The notes under the pieces are model-generated. The model searched no databases and was not told the origin of the DNA. It saw only the letters and a program-made list of their open reading frames with translations. Shown here in pieces: positions 25,578 through 32,274 of a stretch of 32,274 nt of DNA; the first letter of the stretch is position 1; every line of letters begins with the position of its first letter. The position numbers were made by a program, and so were the translations under genes. Location: assembly GCA_947305535.1 (NCBI GenBank), contig CAMZDZ010000010.1:1-32274 (forward strand). The letters run 5' to 3'. This DNA comes from an uncultured Fibrobacter sp. Lineage in GTDB: Bacteria; Fibrobacterota; Fibrobacteria; Fibrobacterales; Fibrobacteraceae.

Positions 25578-26672
25578 ATGGATATTGGTGCACTGCATTT
25601 TCAGAATCCCGAGGCCTTTTGGCTGCTTGTCTTTGTCCCTGTCCTCATTGTACTCTATGTCTACCGCAACAGGCGCCGCAAGAGTACCATCAAGTTCCCT
25701 GCGCTGACCATTGCCAAGAAGGCTGTCCCCAGCCGTCGCGTCCGCCTGAGGCATATTGTCCCGGCCTTGCGCCTTCTGGCCCTTTCCTGCTTTGTCGTCG
25801 CGCTTGCCCGCCCGCAGAACGCGATGGAAGTCGAATACACGAATACCGACGGCGTGGATATCATGCTGGCCCTCGACGTGTCCGGCTCCATGGGCACGCT
25901 CGACATGCTGACCCGTGCCGAACAGGCGAAGCTCGGCGTGATGAACGCCGAACGCTTGCTCAAGAGCGGGGAGTACTGGAAGTACAGCCGCCTGGGTTAC
26001 GCCAAGGAAGTTATCGCCGATTTTATCCAGAAGCGCCATAGCGACCGTATCGGCCTTTCCGTGTTTGCGGGGCGTTCCTTCACGCAATGCCCGCTGACCC
26101 TGGATTACGGCTCCCTGCTCGAGATTCTCGCGGCGGTGAACGATTCCACTGCCACGGGCAACGGGACGGCCATAGGCGACGGCCTCATGAACTCGCTCGC
26201 CCGCATCAAGAAGTCTACCGCGAAGTCGCGCGTTGTCGTGCTCCTCACGGACGGCAAGGACAACGCAAGCCTTGTCTCGCCCCTGCATGCCGCGGACGTG
26301 GCCAAGGCGCTCGGCGTGAAGGTCTACACCATCGGCGTGGGCAAGAAGAAGGGCAAGATACTGGGCTTCCAGCAGAACCCCTGGACGGGCGAAATCTCGT
26401 GGGCGGAAAGGGACATTACTCCCGAGGAAGGCATCGACGAGGAAATGCTCAAGGGAATTGCCCAGAAGACGGGAGGACGTTTCTACCGTGCCGAGAACAA
26501 GGAGGAACTGGAGAACATCTATTCCGAGATCGACGAGCTGGAAAAGACCGAGATAGAGACGGTCGCCTACGCGCGTTATTCGGAAAAGTTCTACCCGTGG
26601 CTCCTGATTGGCGCCCTTCTTATCTTGCTCGAGCTGTTGCTGGCCAATACCCGCTTTGTCAGGATTCCCTGA
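25578..26672 (+). CDS. batA: BatA-like von Willebrand factor A membrane protein
   Basis: The 364-residue protein has an N-terminal BatA-type segment with two membrane spans (about 13-29 and 60-77, the latter before ARPQNAMEVE). A VWA domain spans about 92-310 and a C-terminal membrane span about 340-358. The MIDAS metal site is intact: D100, S102 and S104 in DVSGSMG, Thr in TATGNGTAIGDG and Asp in LLTDGKDN. The VWA domain would face the periplasm. Bat proteins were named for Bacteroides aerotolerance and usually lie next to a MoxR ATPase and a DUF58 gene; none is seen here. No good ribosome-binding site precedes the ATG. The gene ends 1 bp from the stop codon of a convergent gene. Confidence 0.87.
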   Translation: MDIGALHFQNPEAFWLLVFVPVLIVLYVYRNRRRKSTIKFPALTIAKKAVPSRRVRLRHIVPALRLLALSCFVVALARPQNAMEVEYTNTDGVDIMLALDVSGSMGTLDMLTRAEQAKLGVMNAERLLKSGEYWKYSRLGYAKEVIADFIQKRHSDRIGLSVFAGRSFTQCPLTLDYGSLLEILAAVNDSTATGNGTAIGDGLMNSLARIKKSTAKSRVVVLLTDGKDNASLVSPLHAADVAKALGVKVYTIGVGKKKGKILGFQQNPWTGEISWAERDITPEEGIDEEMLKGIAQKTGGRFYRAENKEELENIYSEIDELEKTEIETVAYARYSEKFYPWLLIGALLILLELLLANTRFVRIP

Positions 26673-26680
26673 TCTAGGGA
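26666..26680. repeat. Inverted repeat across the convergent stop codons
   Basis: TCCCTGATCTAGGGA has TCCCT/AGGGA arms and contains both stop codons (TGA at 26670-26672; TAG on the minus strand at 26676-26674). No T-run follows in either direction, so it is at best a weak terminator. Confidence 0.3.
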
Positions 26681-27825
26681 TTGAAATTGCTTTTCGCGTA
26701 CAGCGAAGTGGTCGGCTTGAAGCAGTTGTTCCTGGTGTCGTCCAGGAAGTCGATGACGTTGTTCACCCCCGGCTTGCCGAATTCGGAATAGTTGATGCTG
26801 AACGTTATCGGCCAGGGGGCGATTCCCTGCAGTTTCGGCGTGTTGCTTGTGGAAACGAGCATGTTGCAGAACGATTCCACGTCGTTCCAGGTCTTTTTTT
26901 CGAGAACGATGGCGAACGAATACTTTTGGTAGTGCGCGAGGAACATGTTGTCGCTGGTCATGCGCGCCCTCAAGAAATTGGCGAACGCGACGAGGATTTC
27001 CTCGGTCTTCTTCTTGCCGCACTTGCGCCGGATATGGCGCATGTTGTCCAGGGTGATCGTCAACAGGAACAGCCTCTGTTCCGAGGTGAGGTCCGCCGTC
27101 TTGTCGCGCAGGTAGCTGTTCAGCCTGCGTTCGTTGTTGAGCCCGGTCAGCTGGTCCATCGTGATGAGCGTGTTCTGCTGCGAAATGTGGATGTGCAGGA
27201 GCACGAGCGTGATGACCGGCGTGACGATCGGGATTTCGAGCCTCTGCAGCGCGATCTGCACAAGAATGGCGATGACGGGGATGACCATGATCCAGCAGAA
27301 GTACTGTTCCTGCCTCCACCCGGTCTTCGTGTAGTTCTTGTGAGCCGACCTTAACGAGATGACGCTCGCCATCGCTATGTAGAAAATGGAGATGCAGTTG
27401 GTGATGACCCACAGCTCGGACAAGTTGAGTTCCTTGTGGCCCGGCTGGAGCTGGTAAAGCCGAGTGACGCAGTACAGGAGGCCCATGACGAGCGGGATCG
27501 TGATGGGGATGGAGTACTTGCGGAAATGGTAGGCGCTGCCGTAAATCTTGTAATGGATGAACAGGTTCCACAGGTACGGGATAAATTGCGTCAGTGCCGC
27601 GGTGAACACCACGATGACGTACTTGACGTCGGGATTCGAGAATCTTTCGGGAAACTGGAGCTTGCCCACGATGTCCAGGATGGTCTCGGCGAGCATCAGG
27701 ATGAGGATCTTCTTGAACGTGCGCTCCTCGGGGAACTGCAGCAGCGAAATGCTGTACTGGTAGAGTACCAGCAGCAGGATGGCTGAACAGCAGATGCCGA
27801 TTTCTATTAGCGCGATGTTGTGCAT
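26674..27825 (-). CDS. Membrane protein with degenerate GGDEF domain
   Basis: The 383-residue protein has about six or seven hydrophobic segments in residues 5-215, then a GGDEF-like domain from DQLTGLNNERRLNSYL (224-239). The fold pattern aligns well, but the signature is lost: where active cyclases have RYGGDEFAIVL, this protein has HYQKYSFAIVL (298-308). One of the two metal-binding Asp positions in the first half is Thr (T258; D260 is kept), and the IND segment is replaced by basic residues. It should therefore not make c-di-GMP and may bind a ligand or a partner. It lies between the two bat-like genes on the opposite strand. The leader has two competing hairpins. Confidence 0.78.
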   Translation of the reverse strand: MHNIALIEIGICCSAILLLVLYQYSISLLQFPEERTFKKILILMLAETILDIVGKLQFPERFSNPDVKYVIVVFTAALTQFIPYLWNLFIHYKIYGSAYHFRKYSIPITIPLVMGLLYCVTRLYQLQPGHKELNLSELWVITNCISIFYIAMASVISLRSAHKNYTKTGWRQEQYFCWIMVIPVIAILVQIALQRLEIPIVTPVITLVLLHIHISQQNTLITMDQLTGLNNERRLNSYLRDKTADLTSEQRLFLLTITLDNMRHIRRKCGKKKTEEILVAFANFLRARMTSDNMFLAHYQKYSFAIVLEKKTWNDVESFCNMLVSTSNTPKLQGIAPWPITFSINYSEFGKPGVNNVIDFLDDTRNNCFKPTTSLYAKSNFNP

Positions 27826-27837
27826 TTACTTTCCATT

Positions 27838-27865
27838 CCCCTGTAGGGGCGCGATGTCGCGTCCC
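27838..27865 (-). promoter_or_regulatory. Two mutually exclusive leader hairpins
   Basis: On the minus strand, GGGACGCGA pairs with TCGCGCCCC (27865-27846). The same CCCC can instead pair with GGGG in CCCCTACAGGGG (27849-27838), next to the start codon at 27825. Only one of the two can form, so this may be a translational switch. The predicted -10 box is TATAATATT at 27887-27879. Confidence 0.35.
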
Positions 27866-28043
27866 TTGGCGAGATAGCAATATTATAAGAAAAAAGAACG
27901 GAAGTGGGACGCCGGTAAGGAAAACCTTTTTTTACGAAAATATCGGGGGAGTCTGTTTCAACGACTTGTTCACATGTTTTCAACAAAAATCCAAAATAGG
28001 GAAGCAATGGGTTGCGCCTGGCGCATTCCTTGGGCCGTTTTTT

Positions 28044-28051
28044 GTATATTC
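28044..28051 (+). promoter_or_regulatory. -10 candidate for batB-like gene
   Basis: GTATATTC lies within TTTTTTGTATATTCT, which is identical over 15 bp to the batA promoter. Confidence 0.5.
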
Positions 28052-28063
28052 TGGGTGTTTTGG

Positions 28064-28085
28064 AAACCGCCCGAGCGCGGTTTTT
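28064..28085 (+). terminator. Terminator-like hairpin in the batB leader
   Basis: AAACCGC (28064-28070) and GCGGTTT (28077-28083) form a 7-bp stem with a 6-nt loop followed by TTTTT. It lies between the promoter and the AGGAG ribosome-binding site (28090), so it could act as an attenuator. Confidence 0.45.
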
Positions 28086-28100
28086 CCATAGGAGACTTCA

Positions 28101-29129
28101 ATGCGATTTGCCGAACCCGACTTTTTGTGGTGCCTGTTTACGTTGCCGCTGTTTGCCCTGCTTTTTGCCTACGCCTACCATCGCCGCAAGAAGCTTGCCG
28201 CCCGGTTCGTCTCCCTCTCGATGCTCCCCAAGCTTTCCACGTCGGTGTCGCCCTGGAGGCGCCTGACGAAGATGCTGTTGCTCTTGCTCGCGCTCGCCTT
28301 CCTGTTCGTCGCGTTGGCCCGCCCGCAGTGGGGGCACAAGATGGAACATATCGAGCGCAGGGGCCTGGACCTCGTGCTGTTGCAGGACATTTCCCTTTCC
28401 ATGCTTGCAGAAGACATCAAGCCGAACCGCCTCGTGCGTTCGCGCCACGAGATCGCCGCGTTCCTGGAATCGCTTTCGGGTGACCGCGTGGGCCTTGTCG
28501 CGTTTAGCGGCGAGGCGCAGGTGATGGTGCCGCTCACGCTGGACTACGGCACCGTGCAGATGATGCTGCAGGAACTCAATCCGGGCTGGCTGATGCCGGG
28601 CACGAACCTGGAGGCCGCCATCCGCAAGGGCATGCAGCTGTTCAAGAATTCCGGCGGTGCCGGTAAGTATTCCGTGATGATCCTGATGAGCGACGGCGAG
28701 GAACTCGAGGCCGAGGCCGTGGCCGCCGCGAAGGAAGCCGCCGAACTCGGTATCAGGATCTATACGGTGGGTATCGGTTCCCGCGAGGGCGTGCCCATAC
28801 CGGTGAAGACCAAGAACGGGGAAGTCGCCTACAAGAAGGACATGCAGGGCAATATCGTCACGACGCGTCTCGAGGACGGGACTCTCCAGGAAATTGCCAA
28901 CGTGACCGGCGGCCTTTACTTCTACGCGAACCCGAGCGAGTTCCAGCTGCAGAAGGTGCTGTCCGAAATCGCCACCCTCGAGAAGAAGGACCAGGCGACA
29001 GACCGCATGGAGAACTACCAGGACCGCTACCAGATATTCCTGGGCCTCGCGGCGCTCCTGTTCCTCGTGGAGGCGCTTGTCTCCGAACGCGGCCGCCGTC
29101 GCCGCCAGCTTGCCGGCCGCTTCAGCTAG
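28101..29129 (+). CDS. batB: BatA/BatB-like von Willebrand factor A membrane protein
   Basis: The 342-residue protein has two N-terminal membrane spans (about 8-25 and 55-73, the latter ending in ALARPQWG) and a VWA domain (about 88-300). A C-terminal membrane span (about 312-328) and a basic tail follow. The MIDAS residues are present as D96, S98 and S100 in QDISLSM, Thr in MPGTNLEAA and Asp in LMSDGEEL. The layout fits BatB. It shares the domain plan and promoter box of the batA-like gene 1.4 kb upstream, which suggests joint control although they are not co-transcribed. AGGAGA lies upstream of the ATG. Confidence 0.85.
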   Translation: MRFAEPDFLWCLFTLPLFALLFAYAYHRRKKLAARFVSLSMLPKLSTSVSPWRRLTKMLLLLLALAFLFVALARPQWGHKMEHIERRGLDLVLLQDISLSMLAEDIKPNRLVRSRHEIAAFLESLSGDRVGLVAFSGEAQVMVPLTLDYGTVQMMLQELNPGWLMPGTNLEAAIRKGMQLFKNSGGAGKYSVMILMSDGEELEAEAVAAAKEAAELGIRIYTVGIGSREGVPIPVKTKNGEVAYKKDMQGNIVTTRLEDGTLQEIANVTGGLYFYANPSEFQLQKVLSEIATLEKKDQATDRMENYQDRYQIFLGLAALLFLVEALVSERGRRRRQLAGRFS

Positions 29130-29145
29130 TATCGTAACGTCAGGG

Positions 29146-29282
29146 ATAAAAAGAAGACCCAGTGCTGCGGGCACTGGGCTCCTAGGGAAGATAGATAAAA
29201 GCCTCCCGGGTGGGTTTGACTCTTGAGAGTCGGGCGGGCCGAGCGAACTCGGCGACCGGTGTTGTATCCACCAGGAAGGCTC
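29146..29282 (-). ncRNA. Candidate structured small RNA, about 137 nt
   Basis: On the minus strand a GTATATTC box is followed, about 7 nt later, by a compact structured segment. An outer 13-bp stem (29268-29280 with 29201-29213, one mismatch and one G-U pair) encloses a hairpin with a UUCG loop (GCCGAG/CTCGGC, 29253-29238) and a second hairpin (GACTC/GAGTC, 29231-29218). A terminator hairpin CCCAGTGC/GCACTGGG (29178-29158) follows, then TCTTCTTTTT. No credible protein is encoded. The layout of promoter, three-way junction and terminator fits an independent RNA. I recognise no known family: it lacks the signal recognition particle loop and is too short and branched for 6S RNA or tmRNA. Confidence 0.55.
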
Positions 29283-29288
29283 ATTAAT

Positions 29289-29296
29289 GAATATAC
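29289..29296 (-). promoter_or_regulatory. -10 candidate for the small RNA
   Basis: On the minus strand this reads GTATATTC, the same 8 bp as the -10 boxes of the batA-like and batB-like genes. Confidence 0.45.
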
Positions 29297-29394
29297 GCTG
29301 TTTTTGGAGGACGGGACGATAAAATTGTCGAATCGATACTCCAATTTGGATTGATGGGTATTTTGTGCCGAATCATTTGCTATTTTCTAGCCAA

Positions 29395-30912
29395 ATGCGT
29401 AAGTTTGTATCGTTTTCCGCTATTGCCGCGCTGGCTCTGGCAGCGTGTTCCGGGGCGCCTGCTCCCGAGACTTCGGCCGGGGAGACCGGCCCCCGTGTTG
29501 CCGCCCAGGATTCCGCAGGGGCTCCCGCCGCTGCGGCCGCTCCCGCCGCATCCGCCGTGCCGGCGAGCTACAAGGACATCGCTTTCCCCGAATTCCGCTA
29601 TGTCGCCCCTTACCCGAAGGATTTCCGGGTGCAGGTGTCCGACAGCGTCACGGGCTACGTGGTGGTGGACCGGAGCCTTCCGCTGGTGAACTTTACCGTG
29701 TTCTTTGACGAGCCGCACGAGTCGCTGGGCCTTAAGGACGAGGCCGCGAGCTCCATGGTCGGAGCCATGTTCCGCCGTGGCGGCGCCGCTGGTATTTCCG
29801 CCCGCGCTTTGGACGATTCCCTTGAATTCGTGAGTGCCGGGATTTCGACTTCGACGGGGACGTTCACGTCGTCGTTCGACATCGACTGCCTTTCGAAGGA
29901 TTTCCCCGCGATGCTTGCGCTGGCGAAGAAAATCGTGAAGGAGCCCGCGTTCGACAAGGACCAGCTCGAAATCGTGAAGGCGAACTTCGTGACCAGTTAC
30001 GACCGCCGCTACGATACTCCGGGGAAGGTCTTGCAGGCATTGCAGATGAAGGTCAACTACGTCCCTTCGCCCAGGCTCTGGGATGCGAACGCCAAGGAGT
30101 ACTCCAAGGTTTCCGTCGCCGACGTGAAGCGCCTCTCGAAGGGGCTGTTCTCTTCCCGCCGCATCATCTTCGCCCTGTCGGGCGACATCGACCGCGATTC
30201 CGCGGTGACCATGCTGAAAGAATTCTTTGCCGACCTCCCGACGGCCCCGGTCGCCGTGAAGGAACCCCCGAAACCGCTCGAGTTCCTGCGCAAGCCGGGC
30301 GTGTACGTCGTGGACCGCGACATTACCCAGGCGAACATCGTGATGAACCAGCCGTTCGTGCGCAGGCCCCATCCCGATTACTATCCTGCCGCCGTCGCGA
30401 GCTTCATCCTTGGCGGGGGCAGCTTCTCGAGCCGCCTGATGAACCGCGTGCGTAGCGACGAGGGCCTTGCCTACAGCGTCTACAGCGCCGTCGGCAACGA
30501 GTACCGCGACACGGCGCTCACGACCATCGCGTTGCAGACCAAGGTGGAGTCGGTCGATTTCGCCGTCAAGCTCGTGTTCGAGGAAGTCGACAAGCTGGCG
30601 AAGGAAGGCCCGACCGAGGAAGAGCTCGCCCAGGCGAAGAAGTCCCTGGTCGAGAGCCTGCCGAGCCTTTTCGATTCCCCGGAAGCGACTGCCGTCATCT
30701 TTGCGAAGGGCGAACTCCTGGGCAAGACCGCCGACCATTACCTGGAATACGTGAAGGAAATCAACGCGGTGACCGCCGACCAGGTGAAAGCGATGATCGC
30801 CAAGTACTTCAGCCGCGACAAGATGACGATTTCCATTGTCGGGCCCGTGGCGAAGTTCGATGCGCTGAAACCTTTTACGGTCCTTTCTCTGGACAGTCTT
30901 GAGTTCAGGTAG
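29395..30912 (+). CDS. M16-family lipoprotein without zinc motif
   Basis: I chose ATG 29395, which starts a lipoprotein signal (MRKFVSFSAIAALALAAC, lipobox LAAC, Cys18); the frame is open 10 codons upstream without support. The 505-residue protein has an Ala/Pro-rich linker (about 20-58) and two M16 domains (about 60-270 and 275-500; GGGSFSSRLMNRVRSDEGLAYSVYS is typical of the second). At the place of the zinc motif HxxEH in the first domain stands GLKDEAASSMVGAMFRRGG, so the metal site is missing. This resembles the non-catalytic partner subunit of M16 pairs. No catalytic M16 gene is in the window. A TATTTTCT box ends 6 nt before the ATG and there is no ribosome-binding site, so the message may be leaderless. 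The stop is 3 bp from the next gene. Confidence 0.82.
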   Translation: MRKFVSFSAIAALALAACSGAPAPETSAGETGPRVAAQDSAGAPAAAAAPAASAVPASYKDIAFPEFRYVAPYPKDFRVQVSDSVTGYVVVDRSLPLVNFTVFFDEPHESLGLKDEAASSMVGAMFRRGGAAGISARALDDSLEFVSAGISTSTGTFTSSFDIDCLSKDFPAMLALAKKIVKEPAFDKDQLEIVKANFVTSYDRRYDTPGKVLQALQMKVNYVPSPRLWDANAKEYSKVSVADVKRLSKGLFSSRRIIFALSGDIDRDSAVTMLKEFFADLPTAPVAVKEPPKPLEFLRKPGVYVVDRDITQANIVMNQPFVRRPHPDYYPAAVASFILGGGSFSSRLMNRVRSDEGLAYSVYSAVGNEYRDTALTTIALQTKVESVDFAVKLVFEEVDKLAKEGPTEEELAQAKKSLVESLPSLFDSPEATAVIFAKGELLGKTADHYLEYVKEINAVTADQVKAMIAKYFSRDKMTISIVGPVAKFDALKPFTVLSLDSLEFR

Positions 30913-30915
30913 CGG

Positions 30916-32001
30916 ATGGCTTGCGAAACTGTGATAGGTCTGCTTAAGCGCGCGCTGTGCGCCCTTGCCGTGTTGCAGGCGGTCTGCCTTGCCGGCACTC
31001 CGTCCGAGCCCGTGAAGGACGCTTCCGTCCACATGCTCCCCGTTGCCGAAGCCCGCCTGCGCTCTTCTATCATGGCGCGTCTCGGGAACGAGGACGACTA
31101 CCGGTCGCTCTGTTCGGGGACCAAGGCATGCCTGAACATGGATTTCCCGACCTGCCGTGACGAGGACCAGGTCCCTTGGCCGAAAGTGAAGTATGACGCG
31201 GAGTTCTGCGCGCCGTTTATCGAGATCACCAAGCGCGGGTTTAAGGCGGATCCTGTCGCCCCGATGTCCGTCGAAATCTATGCCCGTCTCGGCCGCCAGT
31301 ACCGCGCGATTTACGAGAACAAGGGAACGCTCCCGCTGGGTGCCGACGTCATCAGCTACCTGTTCGACAACATGCCCTTTACGGCGGAACTCATCAACGC
31401 CTACCTGGATTCCCATTACGAACTGAAGTACACGGATCCGAGCCGTCGGTTCTTCTCGGGCAGCAACGGGCGCAGCCTTTCGGGTGAATTTTATTGGGCC
31501 CTGCAGGACAGCGCCGGATGCAAGCTCGGCATGCGCAACCTGTTTTTCGGCTACGGTCATGCGAAGATATTGAAATGGTCCCTGCACGGGACTGCTGTCG
31601 CCTACCTGGACATGGACGAGGTCAGCCGGAATGAACTTAAGTACAAGTTAACGGCTATCGTGTTCCCGGCGAATACCGTGTTGAACTCGATTATGCAGAT
31701 GAAGGTGTTCAAGAGCGTCGTGAACGAAAAGATTGACAACATCGTCGACGACATCAAGAAGGCTTCGGGTTCCTACTTCTCCGGCAACAAGGAGCCGATG
31801 CTCAATAGTGCCGTGCTGAAGTCCGATATGAACGTCCAGTATATTATCGATTTTGAAAACGTCGTGAACGGCGGCCATTGGCGCCTTGGTGATTTTGAGA
31901 AGCTCCAGAAGGAAAGGGCTGAACGGGACAAGAACAGCGTCCCCATCATCATGGACGAAAAATCGGCCCCGGCCATCATTGAAAAAAAGAAAGGGAAATA
32001 G
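30916..32001 (+). CDS. Secreted protein of unknown function
   Basis: The 361-residue protein begins with a hydrophobic segment that fits a signal peptide (about 8-26, ending CLAG). The rest is soluble, with several Cys (in SLCSGTKACLNMDFPTC and EFCAPF) that could form disulfides in the periplasm. Aromatic segments follow (SGEFYWALQDSAGCKLGMRNLFFGYGHAKILKWSLHG). The C-terminus is charged and ends KKKGK. I do not recognise the family. The gene starts 3 bp after the M16-like gene and stops 2 bp before a TrmH-type gene, so the three probably form an operon. Confidence 0.75.
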   Translation: MACETVIGLLKRALCALAVLQAVCLAGTPSEPVKDASVHMLPVAEARLRSSIMARLGNEDDYRSLCSGTKACLNMDFPTCRDEDQVPWPKVKYDAEFCAPFIEITKRGFKADPVAPMSVEIYARLGRQYRAIYENKGTLPLGADVISYLFDNMPFTAELINAYLDSHYELKYTDPSRRFFSGSNGRSLSGEFYWALQDSAGCKLGMRNLFFGYGHAKILKWSLHGTAVAYLDMDEVSRNELKYKLTAIVFPANTVLNSIMQMKVFKSVVNEKIDNIVDDIKKASGSYFSGNKEPMLNSAVLKSDMNVQYIIDFENVVNGGHWRLGDFEKLQKERAERDKNSVPIIMDEKSAPAIIEKKKGK

Positions 32002-32003
32002 AG

Positions 32004-32274
32004 ATGAGCGAATTGGAATCGTTGCTTGCCCGCGTGACGGAACGCCGTCGTGACTTGCTGACGGAGGTCGTCAACCGCCGTACGAGGCATTTCTGCATGG
32101 TTCTCGAGGACTTGTTCGACCCGCACAATATTTCGGCGGTCATCCGCACGGCGGAAGTGTTCGGCCTGCAGGACGTGCACATCATCGAGGAAGACAACGC
32201 CTACAGCGTGAACAAGTCCATCCTCAAGGGCAGCTACAAGTGGATGAGCCTGTACCTGTACAAGAAGCGCATGC
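32004..32274 (+). CDS. TrmH/SpoU-family RNA 2'-O-methyltransferase, 5' part
   Basis: The gene runs off the window after 90 codons. The visible start, MSELESLLARVTERRRDLL, is followed by the family segment LEDLFDPHNISAVIRTAEVFGLQDVHIIEE. The Asn of the PHNISAVIRTAE motif and the Arg are those conserved in TrmH-type enzymes, which methylate the 2'-OH of guanosine in tRNA or rRNA with S-adenosylmethionine. The knotted C-terminal half is outside the window. An AAGGGA site lies 8 bp before the ATG, and the start follows the upstream stop codon by 2 bp. Confidence 0.85.
   Translation, partial: MSELESLLARVTERRRDLLTEVVNRRTRHFCMVLEDLFDPHNISAVIRTAEVFGLQDVHIIEEDNAYSVNKSILKGSYKWMSLYLYKKRM

Noticed and set aside
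29126-29344. 72-codon minus-strand open frame over the small-RNA region
   Set aside because: It spans the predicted promoter, stems and terminator, shows no family likeness and has no ribosome-binding site.

Overview
The window reads as chromosomal DNA of a Fibrobacter-type fibre degrader, probably Fibrobacter succinogenes or a close relative. The grounds are a run of secreted glycoside hydrolases that each carry a CBM6 or related module and end in the same 50-70 residue C-terminal domain, Ser-rich linkers, a GH8 enzyme of Fibrobacter layout, and resemblance to the xylanase gene cluster known from F. succinogenes S85. The species call rests on recognition, not on a database search.

Region 1 (1-19081) is a xylan/hemicellulose cluster: the 3' end of a GH5-like enzyme, GH43-CBM6-CBM6, a beta-helix protein with CBM6 (GH141/GH120-like), a GH2 beta-galactosidase-type enzyme, GH95, a CE1-like esterase on the minus strand, GH43 with a C-terminal beta-sandwich and CBM6, and GH10-CBM6. 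The set would cut the xylan backbone (GH10), strip arabinose, xylose, galactose, fucose-type and ester decorations, and hold the enzymes on the substrate through CBM6. It is not one operon: most genes have their own promoter and several have a clear intrinsic terminator. Six plus-strand genes share a 15-17 bp element, TKGATAA-N4-TCCA, read in one orientation at five promoters and inverted at GH10. Its centre lies exactly 51 bp before the first T of a TATNTT-type -10 box in all six. This looks like the operator of an undescribed class I-type activator controlling the cluster as a regulon. A seventh copy lies in the leader of the inverted esterase gene.

Region 2 (19124-22938) holds a minus-strand pair, a soluble hybrid histidine kinase followed by a stand-alone HPt protein, and a divergent membrane acyltransferase. 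A perfect 16-bp palindrome lies between them. Region 3 (23191-25523) is a GH8 endoglucanase with an accessory binding domain, a Ser-rich linker and the same C-terminal domain.

Region 4 (25524-32274) holds two BatA/BatB-type von Willebrand factor A proteins with matching promoters. Between them, on the opposite strand, is a membrane protein with a degenerate GGDEF domain. Downstream of batB is a candidate structured small RNA on the minus strand, then an M16-family lipoprotein that lacks the zinc motif, an unknown secreted protein, and the start of a TrmH-type methyltransferase cut by the window end. No tRNA, rRNA, insertion sequence, prophage or CRISPR array was seen.
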